This document shows positions 6,198 through 12,986 of a stretch of DNA of 34,081 nt, piece by piece. Location: contig CAAHEL010000050.1 of assembly GCA_900772445.1 (NCBI GenBank), positions 1-34,081 on the forward strand, in the 5' to 3' direction. This DNA comes from Bacilli bacterium. Its GTDB lineage: Bacteria; Bacillota_I; Bacilli_A; RF39; UBA660. The notes beneath the pieces were generated by a model that ran no database searches, was not told the DNA's origin, and saw only the letters and a list, made by a program, of their open reading frames with translations. Within the stretch, counting starts at the first letter, position 1; every line of letters starts with the position of its first letter. The position numbers were made by a program, and so were the translations under genes.

Positions 6198-6434
6198 ATG
6201 GAGTTTATTAAGTTAAGAGAAGATAGATACTTAATCAAAGATAGCAATGGTTTGATAGTATCTAATGAAGAGAAACTAAAACTAGAAAAGAAAGAATTAA
6301 TCATTAAAGATATAGAAAGCAATGAGTGTCAAGGAAAGACTACTCAAAGAATTGAGGAAATAGATAGGGAGTTGGAAAATGGAAACAAGTCTAAATCTAA
6401 CACTATCAAAAAAGCAAAGTCAACTACTAAATGA
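6198..6434 (+). CDS. Small protein of unknown function overlapping the terminase start
   Basis: A 78-residue protein with AGGAGGT before ATG 6198. A short beta-like start (MEFIKLREDRYLIKDSNGLIV) is followed by a charged helix (EEKLKLEKKELIIKDI) and a Lys/Ser-rich tail. Its last 56 bases overlap the beginning of the large terminase gene in another frame, and the terminase ribosome binding site lies inside it. Many Bacillota phages have a short helical protein like this upstream of the terminase. Function unknown. Confidence 0.65.
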   Translation: MEFIKLREDRYLIKDSNGLIVSNEEKLKLEKKELIIKDIESNECQGKTTQRIEEIDRELENGNKSKSNTIKKAKSTTK

Positions 6435-7980
6435 TATAATTAGTCCTAATCTAAATGAGATATATGTATTAGGAAGCACTCAAAGTGGTAAGACTTATGA
6501 TATATGCTTAGGGTGTATCTTATATGCACAAGCCTTATATAATTATAACCCAAAAGAAACCTATTTTGGTTCTATAACTGGTTGGAGTTTGGAAACATTA
6601 AAAGGAAACATATTAGAGCCTTTAAAGAAGTTTTTAGATGATATGAAGTTAGAAAAAGGCAAAGATTACATATTAAGGTGGCAGACTGATGAAAAGTATC
6701 TAGAAATATATAATATTAGATACTATTTCTTTGGTTTTAATAATGTACTTGCATTTAATAAGATATTAGGTAAACCTTTGATATTTGAATGGATAGATGA
6801 AAGTGCTAGAATATACTCACAAGATAATTTAAGAGAACCATTTAATGAATTTCCTGGTAGACAAGTATCTTATGCAGACCATCCTTATTTAAAGACTATA
6901 CATTCATTCAATGTCGAGGGTGGGGAAAATCATCCATATAAGATTGATTACATAGATAAGAAACCTTATGCTAAGCATTATTCCTTTTTTCCTTATGATA
7001 ATCCTAAGATAAAAACAGAAGAAGCAATGCGAAAGGTATTAGAAATGTTTCCACCTGGAAATCTAAGAGAACAAAAAATATTTAATAGATGGATACTTGC
7101 GACTGGTAGGGTATTCAATACTATAAATACTATAGACAATTTAGATAATTATGCTTTTAGAGAAATAGGAATAGGAATAGACTATGGTTCAGTTCACGCA
7201 ACAGCCTTTGTGCCTATTGCTCTTGCTTATGATAAAGTAAATAAGAAATGGGTGTTAATAAGGTTAGAATATTATTACCATAATGCTAAAGAAGAACAAG
7301 ATAACCCTACAACCGAATATTTCAGCAAACAATTAAGATTATTCTTATTGTATCTAAAAAGTGAATATGGACAAGTGCCTATAACTACAATGGTATTAGA
7401 TAGTGCAGCCGCTCATTTCCATAATAGGTTAATTGCTGATAATATATCACATACATTAATCAATAAAAGTATGGATGATGTAGTTGAGGGAGTTCAATAT
7501 ATGCAATCTTTGTTCTATAAGGGATATCTGCTTATATACAAACAAAAAGCAATTAAGCATATAACTGATAGTGGTGAGTTAATTTATAGTGGTAAAGATG
7601 ATGGAATGCTTGAATTAGAGAGTTATAGATATGATTTAAAGGCAAGTTCAAAAAGTGGAAAAGAAGCCTATGTAAAAGAGTTTGATGACCATATAGATGC
7701 TTGCTTAACAGGAGATACTATTATTGCAACAGATAGAGGTAATTTCAAAATAATTGATTTAGTTGGAAAAAGTGGAAATGTTAAATGCTTTGATGGTAAT
7801 AGATTTATATATAAAAATTTTAAAGATGTAAGGCTTACAAAAAGAAAACAAGACATATATAAATTAAAATTATCAAATGGTTATGAATTAAAAGGTACAT
7901 ACGACCATCTTATATTAACTACAAAAGGCTATAAGAAATTAGGAGAATTAACTAAAAAAGATAAAATCATTTGCAATTGA
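6379..7980 (+). CDS. terL: Large terminase, N-terminal part fused to the N-half of a split intein
   Basis: The 533-residue product has 441 residues of terminase and then 92 of intein. Terminase motifs: Walker A GSTQSGKT (32-39), Walker B LIFEWIDES (134-142), and the RNase H-like nuclease acids in GIDYGS (D268), LDSAA (D341) and DDHIDA (D440). The intein starts at C442 (CLTGDT) and has the block B TYDH at 507-510. The frame ends with TGA at 7978-7980 after LTKKDKIICN. The missing terminase end (CRYIIIEF...) is encoded at 8721-8771. After protein splicing in trans the terminase would be 441+17 = 458 residues, a normal length. It packages DNA into the prohead. Start chosen by GGGAG at 6366-6370. 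Confidence 0.93.
   Translation: METSLNLTLSKKQSQLLNDIISPNLNEIYVLGSTQSGKTYDICLGCILYAQALYNYNPKETYFGSITGWSLETLKGNILEPLKKFLDDMKLEKGKDYILRWQTDEKYLEIYNIRYYFFGFNNVLAFNKILGKPLIFEWIDESARIYSQDNLREPFNEFPGRQVSYADHPYLKTIHSFNVEGGENHPYKIDYIDKKPYAKHYSFFPYDNPKIKTEEAMRKVLEMFPPGNLREQKIFNRWILATGRVFNTINTIDNLDNYAFREIGIGIDYGSVHATAFVPIALAYDKVNKKWVLIRLEYYYHNAKEEQDNPTTEYFSKQLRLFLLYLKSEYGQVPITTMVLDSAAAHFHNRLIADNISHTLINKSMDDVVEGVQYMQSLFYKGYLLIYKQKAIKHITDSGELIYSGKDDGMLELESYRYDLKASSKSGKEAYVKEFDDHIDACLTGDTIIATDRGNFKIIDLVGKSGNVKCFDGNRFIYKNFKDVRLTKRKQDIYKLKLSNGYELKGTYDHLILTTKGYKKLGELTKKDKIICN
7702..7977 (+). other. N-terminal half of split intein (Hint blocks A and B)
   Basis: Codons 442-533 of the gene above. Block A is CLTGDTIIATDRGNFKI, with the nucleophile Cys1 right after the terminase residues HIDA. 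Block B contains G-T-Y-D-H, with the usual T and H. The segment ends GYKKLGELTKKDKI, the usual strand before an endonuclease insert or split point. At 92 residues this is the normal size of a split intein N-half. The partner half ends at 8720. Confidence 0.9.
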
Positions 7981-8005
7981 CACGATTAGATATTTATTGT
8001 ATAAT
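7977..8005 (+). promoter_or_regulatory. Consensus promoter for the HNH gene inside the split intein
   Basis: TTGACA (7977-7982), 17-base spacer, TATAAT (8000-8005). Both hexamers are perfect. The TGA stop of the intein N-half (7978-7980) is part of the -35 hexamer. The HNH gene starts 19 bases after the -10 end, with AGGAG at 8011-8015, so the transcript would have almost no leader before the ribosome binding site. Confidence 0.75.
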
Positions 8006-8023
8006 TAACTAGGAGATGGTTAT

Positions 8024-8650
8024 ATGATAAAATATGAAAATGGTTATGCTTATGTTGATGGTTATAAATTTAAGAAAAATACAAGAGATAATTATTATTT
8101 ATCTTCTACCAATATTGGCAATAGAAGAAAATATTTGCACATTTATATATGGGAAAAGCATAATGGAGAAATACCAAAAGGTTATGATATACACCATATA
8201 GACCACAATAAAGATAACAATGAAATAAGCAACCTTAAAATGATATTAAAAAGAGAACATAGCATATTACATTCAAAAGAATTAACCGAAGAACAAAAAG
8301 CAAAAAAAATAAAGAACTTTAATGAAAAGGCAAGACCAAAAGCAATAGAATGGCATAAATCAAAAAAAGCAGAAAAATTCCATAAAGAACAATATAAAAT
8401 TTCTCTAGGAAAAATGAAACCGCAAAAAATTACTTGTGAAAATTGTGGGAAAGATTATTATTCAATTTGTAATGGTAGAAATAAATTTTGTTCTAATAAA
8501 TGTAAAAGTGCTTATAGAAGAAAAATAGGAGTAGATAATATTGAAAAAGAATGTATCAAATGTGGAGAAAAATTTGAAGTTAACAAATATTCAAAAAGAG
8601 AGCAATGTTATAATTGCTACCCCTGTAGAAATAAAAAAACTTCCAAATAA
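8024..8650 (+). CDS. HNH homing endonuclease lying between the two intein halves
   Basis: A 208-residue protein. The HNH core is IHHIDHNKDNNEISNLKMI (about 56-74), giving H57/H58, N68 and the following N-L. Two four-cysteine zinc ribbons follow: C138/C141...C156/C160 and C177/C180...C195/C198, likely DNA-binding. It has its own promoter and AGGAG site and stays in a different frame from both intein halves, so it is free-standing rather than an intein domain. Its last 110 bases overlap the start of the intein C-half gene. By analogy it should cut terminase genes lacking the intein and so spread the unit. Confidence 0.9.
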   Translation: MIKYENGYAYVDGYKFKKNTRDNYYLSSTNIGNRRKYLHIYIWEKHNGEIPKGYDIHHIDHNKDNNEISNLKMILKREHSILHSKELTEEQKAKKIKNFNEKARPKAIEWHKSKKAEKFHKEQYKISLGKMKPQKITCENCGKDYYSICNGRNKFCSNKCKSAYRRKIGVDNIEKECIKCGEKFEVNKYSKREQCYNCYPCRNKKTSK

Positions 8651-8774
8651 AGAAGATGTTTATAATATGGAAGTGGAAGAAGTACATAATTTTGTTGCTA
8701 ATGGAATTGTAGTTCATAATTGTAGATATATCATAATAGAGTTTAAAGAAACTGATAGAGCACCAGTAGTATAA
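8541..8774 (+). CDS. terL: C-half of split intein joined to the last 17 residues of the terminase
   Basis: A 77-residue product. The likely start is TTG 8541, with AGGAG at 8527-8531 and 9 bases between. Intein block F/G is DVYNMEVEEVHNFVANGIV followed by VHN, ending at residue 60 (8718-8720). The next residue is Cys+1 at 8721, then RYIIIEFKETDRAPVV and stop. Joined to HIDA of the N-part this restores DDHIDACRY, the usual end of the terminase nuclease domain (compare H-x-D-A-x-R-Y). The first 20 or so residues overlap the HNH gene in another frame and may be linker only. Without this piece the terminase has no C-terminus. Confidence 0.88.
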   Translation: MKKNVSNVEKNLKLTNIQKESNVIIATPVEIKKLPNKEDVYNMEVEEVHNFVANGIVVHNCRYIIIEFKETDRAPVV

Positions 8775-8788
8775 AAGGAGTTGAATAT

Positions 8789-9310
8789 ATGGAAATGCAA
8801 GAAATTTGGAAAGATATCAAAAATTATGAAGGATTATATCAAGTCAGCAATTATGGGAAAGTAAAAAGTTTACCAAGAAAAGGAACACAAGCAAAAGAAG
8901 AAAGAATATTAAAAGTCAGTTATACTTATAATGGCTATGAAAGAGTTAATTTGTGTAAGAACAATAAAAATAAACGATATTTAGTTCATAGATTAGTTGC
9001 GGAAACATTTATTCTAAATCCTAATGAATATCCTCAGATAAATCATATTGATGAAAACAAGCAAAATAATAAAGTTAGTAATTTAGAATGGTGTACTCGT
9101 TCTTATAACATTAATTATGGTAATAGAAATAATTGTTTGAATAAAGAAGTGTGGCAATATGATTTAAAAGGGAAATTAATAAAAAAATGGAAAAGTACAA
9201 TGGAAATACAAAGAAATTTAGGATTTAAAAATCAAAATATAAGTTCTGCGTGTAGAGGAACATACCATAAAGCATATAATTATATATGGAAATACAAAGG
9301 GGTTGATTAA
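8789..9310 (+). CDS. Free-standing NUMOD4-HNH homing endonuclease
   Basis: A 173-residue protein with AAAGGAG before ATG 8789. The N-terminus (EIWKDIKNYEGLYQVSNYGKV) is a NUMOD4 DNA-binding motif. The HNH core is VHRLVAETF, then INHIDENKQNN and SNLEWCT. The C-terminus (WQYDLKGKLIKKWKSTMEIQ, then ISSACRG) is a NUMOD1-type helix-turn-helix, and the end YNYIWKY is typical. It lies directly after the terminase, a usual place for homing endonucleases that target the adjacent gene. It is a paralogue of the gene at 24557. Confidence 0.92.
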   Translation: MEMQEIWKDIKNYEGLYQVSNYGKVKSLPRKGTQAKEERILKVSYTYNGYERVNLCKNNKNKRYLVHRLVAETFILNPNEYPQINHIDENKQNNKVSNLEWCTRSYNINYGNRNNCLNKEVWQYDLKGKLIKKWKSTMEIQRNLGFKNQNISSACRGTYHKAYNYIWKYKGVD

Positions 9311-9527
9311 AATCGAAATTCGTTGCAAATCTACAAAAAGATATTTATTTAAAATAGAAATTGAAGAATATAGTAAAAACCTAAAGAAAATGGGAATAGA
9401 AGTGGAAACTCCTTTAGTAATAGAATACCCATGCCCCAAGTGTAAGATGATAGAAGTATATGAAATCTACCCTACTCATTACATACATATAAGAAGTTAT
9501 AAAAGAGATGTTGACAATAATAAATAA
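9303..9527 (+). CDS. Com-like zinc-finger protein with a poor start
   Basis: A 74-residue protein beginning at TTG 9303, which overlaps the HNH stop. IEIRCKSTKRYLFKI at the start resembles the 'KEIRCKxCxRLL' opening of Com-type proteins, and CPKC at about 46-49 supplies a second half-site, but the first pair is reduced to one Cys (C-K-S-T), so metal binding is doubtful. AAAGGGG lies immediately before the TTG with no spacer. The natural start may have been lost when the HNH gene arrived. A promoter at 9511 overlaps its 3' end. Its role is unknown. Confidence 0.55.
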   Translation: MIKIEIRCKSTKRYLFKIEIEEYSKNLKKMGIEVETPLVIEYPCPKCKMIEVYEIYPTHYIHIRSYKRDVDNNK

Positions 9528-9539
9528 TTATGCTATAAT
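9511..9539 (+). promoter_or_regulatory. Consensus extended -10 promoter of a small RNA / head operon
   Basis: TTGACA (9511-9516), 17-base spacer, TATAAT (9534-9539) with TGC directly before it. All 12 hexamer bases match the vegetative consensus. It shares the 18 bases AAATAATTATGCTATAAT with the promoter at 2827-2855. An intrinsic terminator follows about 75 bases downstream. Confidence 0.85.
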
Positions 9540-9545
9540 TTAAGA

Positions 9546-9617
9546 GATAGAAAAGTGCGAAAAAGTGTGTCGTAAACATAAGAAGCATATAGTTAAAGAG
9601 ATAACTATATGTTTTTT
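9546..9617 (+). ncRNA. Candidate small RNA (about 72 nt) or attenuated leader
   Basis: A consensus promoter starts transcription near 9546 and an intrinsic terminator ends it near 9617, with no real gene between. The RNA contains AAGTG (9553-9557) and AAAAGTGTGTCG (9561-9572), complementary to CACTT (12370-12374) and CGACACACTTTT (12356-12367) in the leader of the scaffold gene, 17 pairs split by a small internal loop. A 6-codon frame (GTG 9555 to TAA) also exists and could be a leader peptide. If some transcripts read through, the same element is the leader of the gene at 9648. Confidence 0.55.
9586..9617 (+). terminator. Intrinsic terminator after the candidate small RNA
   Basis: CATATAGTTA (9586-9595) pairs perfectly with TAACTATATG (9602-9611) around a 6-base loop, and TTTTTT (9612-9617) follows at once. 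The stem is AT-rich, so termination may be partial, allowing read-through into the portal region. Confidence 0.8.
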
Positions 9618-9647
9618 ATTATTTATACACATAGAAAGGAGTTAGAA

Positions 9648-9986
9648 ATGAGAACTCTAATAAAAAAAATAAGCGACATTTCATTGAATATTTTTGATAA
9701 AATTGCGGAAAAATCACAAAAATTGAAAAAATATCTAATAAATAATAAGAAATGGACTTTGTATTTATATTTAAATGGTCAATGCATAGATAAAAGAAAA
9801 ATAGACAAAGACTTCGCTCCTATGGGTAAGTTCTATGTAGTAAAAGTAAGAGGCATGAAACATTTACTAGGAACTAATAGAAAAGTACAAATTGTGGTTC
9901 AAAGTTATAAATATAAATTGACTGATGAAAAGAAAAGAGAGGCTCATATTGAAACTCTAATATATGAAGGAGTTGATATTAAATGA
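9648..9986 (+). CDS. Protein of unknown function before the portal gene
   Basis: A 112-residue basic protein. ATG 9648 is chosen for the AAAGGAG just upstream; an earlier in-frame TTG at 9609 lies in the terminator hairpin. The N-terminus is helical (LIKKISDISLNIFDKIAEKS) and the centre has beta-like stretches (WTLYLYLNGQCIDKR, KFYVVKVRGMKHLLG). The gene overlaps the portal start by 4 bases. I do not recognise a family. Position suggests a head-assembly accessory, but that is a guess. Confidence 0.65.
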   Translation: MRTLIKKISDISLNIFDKIAEKSQKLKKYLINNKKWTLYLYLNGQCIDKRKIDKDFAPMGKFYVVKVRGMKHLLGTNRKVQIVVQSYKYKLTDEKKREAHIETLIYEGVDIK

Positions 9987-11347
9987 ATAATCAAGTAAGA
10001 TTAAAATCAGCATACAACTATTTAGAGGCTCCATATATAAGAGTAGAGGCAACAGTAACTCAACCTGGTATAACTAATGGAAAGCCTAATATTTACAAGA
10101 AAAATGACTATATAATTGCTCCTAGTGGTAAAAAGGTTGCTACATATATAGTTAATCAAATATTTGGCTCAGACTTAGTAACACAGACAGAGGGGTTATC
10201 AATAAACTGGTTAATGCCTACACTTAAAGAGAGCCTAGAATTAGCAGTATATGAAGAAGAAAGTTTCATATTAATAAATAAGTTTGATAATAAAATATAT
10301 CTAGAGTGTATCAAGAAATCAGACATACACGATTTAGTACAAAAGTATGATAAAGTAATAAGCGGTACTATCATACAAGAGTTTGTCACTAAAGAAGATA
10401 TATACGAACTTCATAGAAATATTAAGTTAGAGAATGGTATTACTTATATGACTATGGAAGTGTATAAAGAAGATAAAGGTGGTAAATTAATACCTGTTGA
10501 GTTGGGTACATTTAATTTAAGAACTGGTAATGAATACATTGCTAAGTACATATTACCTTATGAAAACCTAATCAACATAGATATAGGTCAAAATTTCTTT
10601 AAAGATAGTAAAAAGTTCCTAAATGAAGAAATGGAAATATTCAATACCTTTGTTGATGAAATAGAAAAGACTAAGACTAAGATAGTAACAAGTCAACACT
10701 ATCAAAGCGGAGACATAGTAACTAATTGGCAACCTGCAAGTAATCATTACAAAGTAGATACATTATCAGTAGGAAAGTTGGCAGATTATTTTACTTTATT
10801 ACCAGGAGATAAAGACCACCAATTATTTGAATTTTTACAAGGTAATATTAGATTTAATGAATATATAAGTTCGTTTAAGTTCTGTGATTATCAAGTAATA
10901 CAAATGGCTGGACTAAGTCCTGCAACATTTGGTTATGAAAAAGATGCTTACCAAAATGTCGATAGTATAGATTTAAGTAAGAATAATTCCGATATGACTA
11001 TTGAGGCAATAAAAACTCAAATAGAACCTCAAATAAATCATTTACTTGAAAATGTTGTTAAGGCTCAACAAGCGAACAATATACAAGTTAATTTAATACC
11101 TACTGAGTTAAATTGGGACTATGGAGTAAACGAGAAATTCAATGATATGAAGAAACTTCAAGTATTAGGAAGAATACAAAGTATCGGAAGTGTTCCATAT
11201 AGTGTAAAGGCTAAAATAATAACACCTATTCTTAATAAATTAATTGATGATGATTATGTAGGTAAGAATAGTAAATTAATAGAAGAATTAATTAATGCTA
11301 ATAAAGAGGAAGAAGAAGAAATACAAGTTAAGTTTGGAGAAGTATAA
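9983..11347 (+). CDS. Portal protein
   Basis: A 454-residue protein between the terminase and the minor capsid gene, the standard place for the portal. It has the length and layout of the SPP1-type portals: an N-terminal wing with beta strands, a long helix (KDSKKFLNEEMEIFNTFVDE, about 209-228), a stem/clip segment, and a late part with LAGLSPATFGYEKDAY-like sequence (MAGLSPATFG at about 309) followed by the helical crown (EEEEEIQVKF). That Gly-Leu-Ser-Pro-x-T-F-G segment is typical of portals. It forms the dodecameric DNA gate that binds the terminase. Start overlaps the preceding gene by 4 bases. Confidence 0.88.
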   Translation: MNNQVRLKSAYNYLEAPYIRVEATVTQPGITNGKPNIYKKNDYIIAPSGKKVATYIVNQIFGSDLVTQTEGLSINWLMPTLKESLELAVYEEESFILINKFDNKIYLECIKKSDIHDLVQKYDKVISGTIIQEFVTKEDIYELHRNIKLENGITYMTMEVYKEDKGGKLIPVELGTFNLRTGNEYIAKYILPYENLINIDIGQNFFKDSKKFLNEEMEIFNTFVDEIEKTKTKIVTSQHYQSGDIVTNWQPASNHYKVDTLSVGKLADYFTLLPGDKDHQLFEFLQGNIRFNEYISSFKFCDYQVIQMAGLSPATFGYEKDAYQNVDSIDLSKNNSDMTIEAIKTQIEPQINHLLENVVKAQQANNIQVNLIPTELNWDYGVNEKFNDMKKLQVLGRIQSIGSVPYSVKAKIITPILNKLIDDDYVGKNSKLIEELINANKEEEEEIQVKFGEV

Positions 11348-12318
11348 TGAAAGACCCATTTAGTTTATTTATAGAAGATAGTGCTTACTATTCAAAAAAT
11401 GAATATTATAAACTAATGTACGAAACTAAACGAGTATTCTTCGACTACCTATACAAAAATAAAACACTAGCAGAGTTCAAAAAAGAAACAACAAAGATAT
11501 GGGAAAAGGTAGACCATAAATATATGGCTGAGAGAATAAAAGAACTTGAAGATATGATAATGGCTAGAGATTTAGAGGGAAATAAGATACTAAATCCCGA
11601 TGCTGAGTATAAACAGATATATGAATTAGCAAGTGAAAAAATATTCCAAAATGTAGAGAAGAAATATAAATATAATATTGATGAATATTATAAAGGCAGA
11701 AGAAAGACTGCAAATAAAAGTTATATAGACAGAGAAAGTTATTTATCTAAACTAGTAACTAAATACGATGAAGTTCAAGCCACTATACCATACCATAATA
11801 AAGATGGAAGCGTAAGAAGTTGGCATAACATAGCCGATTATAATTCAATGTTATATAATACTAACCTTAATCATGCAGGTTGGAATAGAACAATGTACGA
11901 TGCTAATTTATTAGACAAAGAACTTTTATATTTACCAGCCCATACATTTGCTTGCCCTTTATGTATGCCTTATCAAGGAAAGGTATATGACAAAAATGGA
12001 GGAAGTGGATATACTTCTGATGGAATTAGATATTATCCACAAGAAGAAGCAATTGCTGGTGGTGTAGGTCATCCTAATTGTAGACACCAATGGACTATAT
12101 ATTGGGATAAAGACCAAATACAAGAGAATGATTATAATTCTGATAAGTGGCAAGAAGATTATGAAAAAAAGCAAAAGATACAAGCCCTACAACTAAAAAG
12201 AACTAAATTAAAAAATGATAAAAAGATATATGAAAATTTAGGAAATGGAAGTGAGGTTGATAAAACAAATGCTAAAATAAAAAAGATAAATGCTACTATA
12301 AAAGAATTAAATAAATAG
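11347..12318 (+). CDS. Minor capsid / head morphogenesis protein (Phage_min_cap2 type)
   Basis: A 323-residue protein whose ATG overlaps the portal stop. After a helical N-terminal half, the region from about residue 195 has HTFACPLCMPYQGKVY and later GGVGHPNCRHQWTIYW. The C-x-x-C, QGK-x-Y and GHPNCRH signature is that of minor capsid proteins of SPP1 gp7 / min_cap2 type, which sit in the prohead with the portal. The end is a Lys-rich coiled coil (about 270-323). The gene is followed by a 79-base structured leader. Confidence 0.88.
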   Translation: MKDPFSLFIEDSAYYSKNEYYKLMYETKRVFFDYLYKNKTLAEFKKETTKIWEKVDHKYMAERIKELEDMIMARDLEGNKILNPDAEYKQIYELASEKIFQNVEKKYKYNIDEYYKGRRKTANKSYIDRESYLSKLVTKYDEVQATIPYHNKDGSVRSWHNIADYNSMLYNTNLNHAGWNRTMYDANLLDKELLYLPAHTFACPLCMPYQGKVYDKNGGSGYTSDGIRYYPQEEAIAGGVGHPNCRHQWTIYWDKDQIQENDYNSDKWQEDYEKKQKIQALQLKRTKLKNDKKIYENLGNGSEVDKTNAKIKKINATIKELNK

Positions 12319-12397
12319 ACCAATTGCTACCAAGTCTATAAAAGGTTAGCAGTCGCGACACACTTTTATCACTTCTAAAAAAAGGAGAATGATAAAT
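12319..12397 (+). promoter_or_regulatory. Structured leader of the scaffold gene with small-RNA complementarity
   Basis: The leader can form TAGAC/GTCTA and TGCTACC/GGTTAGCA stems, and then has GTCGCGAC (a self-complementary octamer, 12353-12360). CGACACACTTTT (12356-12367) and CACTT (12370-12374) match, in antiparallel sense, the RNA made from 9546. The pairing zone ends about 8 bases before AGGAG (12383-12387). Confidence 0.5.
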
Positions 12398-12946
12398 ATG
12401 AATTTTGATATTACTAAATATCTAAAAAACAAAGAGATTACTATAAGTAATGATGACCTAGATGTTTCTGCAATGGAAAAAGATTTCACACAAGGATATA
12501 CAAAGAATAGTGAAATCAAAAAGCCTGATTATTCAGGATATGTAAAAGAAGAAGATTATACTAAACTTCAAGGAGACTATACAAGTCTAGAAACTAACTA
12601 CAACAATACTGTTAAAACTTTAAGTGAAACAAATGATAAAATGACTAGATTAAGTCTAGAAAATAAACTTGTTAAAAAAGGATTTAAAGAAGAAAACTTT
12701 GATGAAGTAGTTAAGTTAAGAAATAGTCTTTATGCTGATGAAAAAGATGATGACAAGGCTATTGAGGGAATAGTAACTAGATTTAAAAATACATACTTCC
12801 CAGAAGCAGAAAAGAAACCTAGTATACCATTTACACAAGCACCTAATGAGGGTGGAGTAAATGGAAACAATGCTAATACTGGCAAAGATATAAAAATAAC
12901 AAGAGGTACTAGCATTAAAGATTTAATGATACCTGTAACTAAATAA
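12398..12946 (+). CDS. Scaffolding protein
   Basis: A 182-residue acidic, helical protein directly before the major capsid gene. ATG 12398 is preferred because AGGAG lies 10 bases upstream; the ATG at 12389 is only one base from that site. The middle (about 50-115) is a coiled coil (EEDYTKLQGDYTSLETNYN, then DKMTRLSLENKL). The C-terminal part is Pro/Asn/Gly-rich (FTQAPNEGGVNGNN) and ends in a basic stretch (KDIKITRGTSIKDLM), as expected for the coat-binding end of a scaffold. Size and position fit scaffolds of the DUF4355 kind. Confidence 0.8.
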   Translation: MNFDITKYLKNKEITISNDDLDVSAMEKDFTQGYTKNSEIKKPDYSGYVKEEDYTKLQGDYTSLETNYNNTVKTLSETNDKMTRLSLENKLVKKGFKEENFDEVVKLRNSLYADEKDDDKAIEGIVTRFKNTYFPEAEKKPSIPFTQAPNEGGVNGNNANTGKDIKITRGTSIKDLMIPVTK

Positions 12947-12986
12947 TTTTAGTTAAATATAGAGGAAAGAAAAGGAGGAAGAAATT

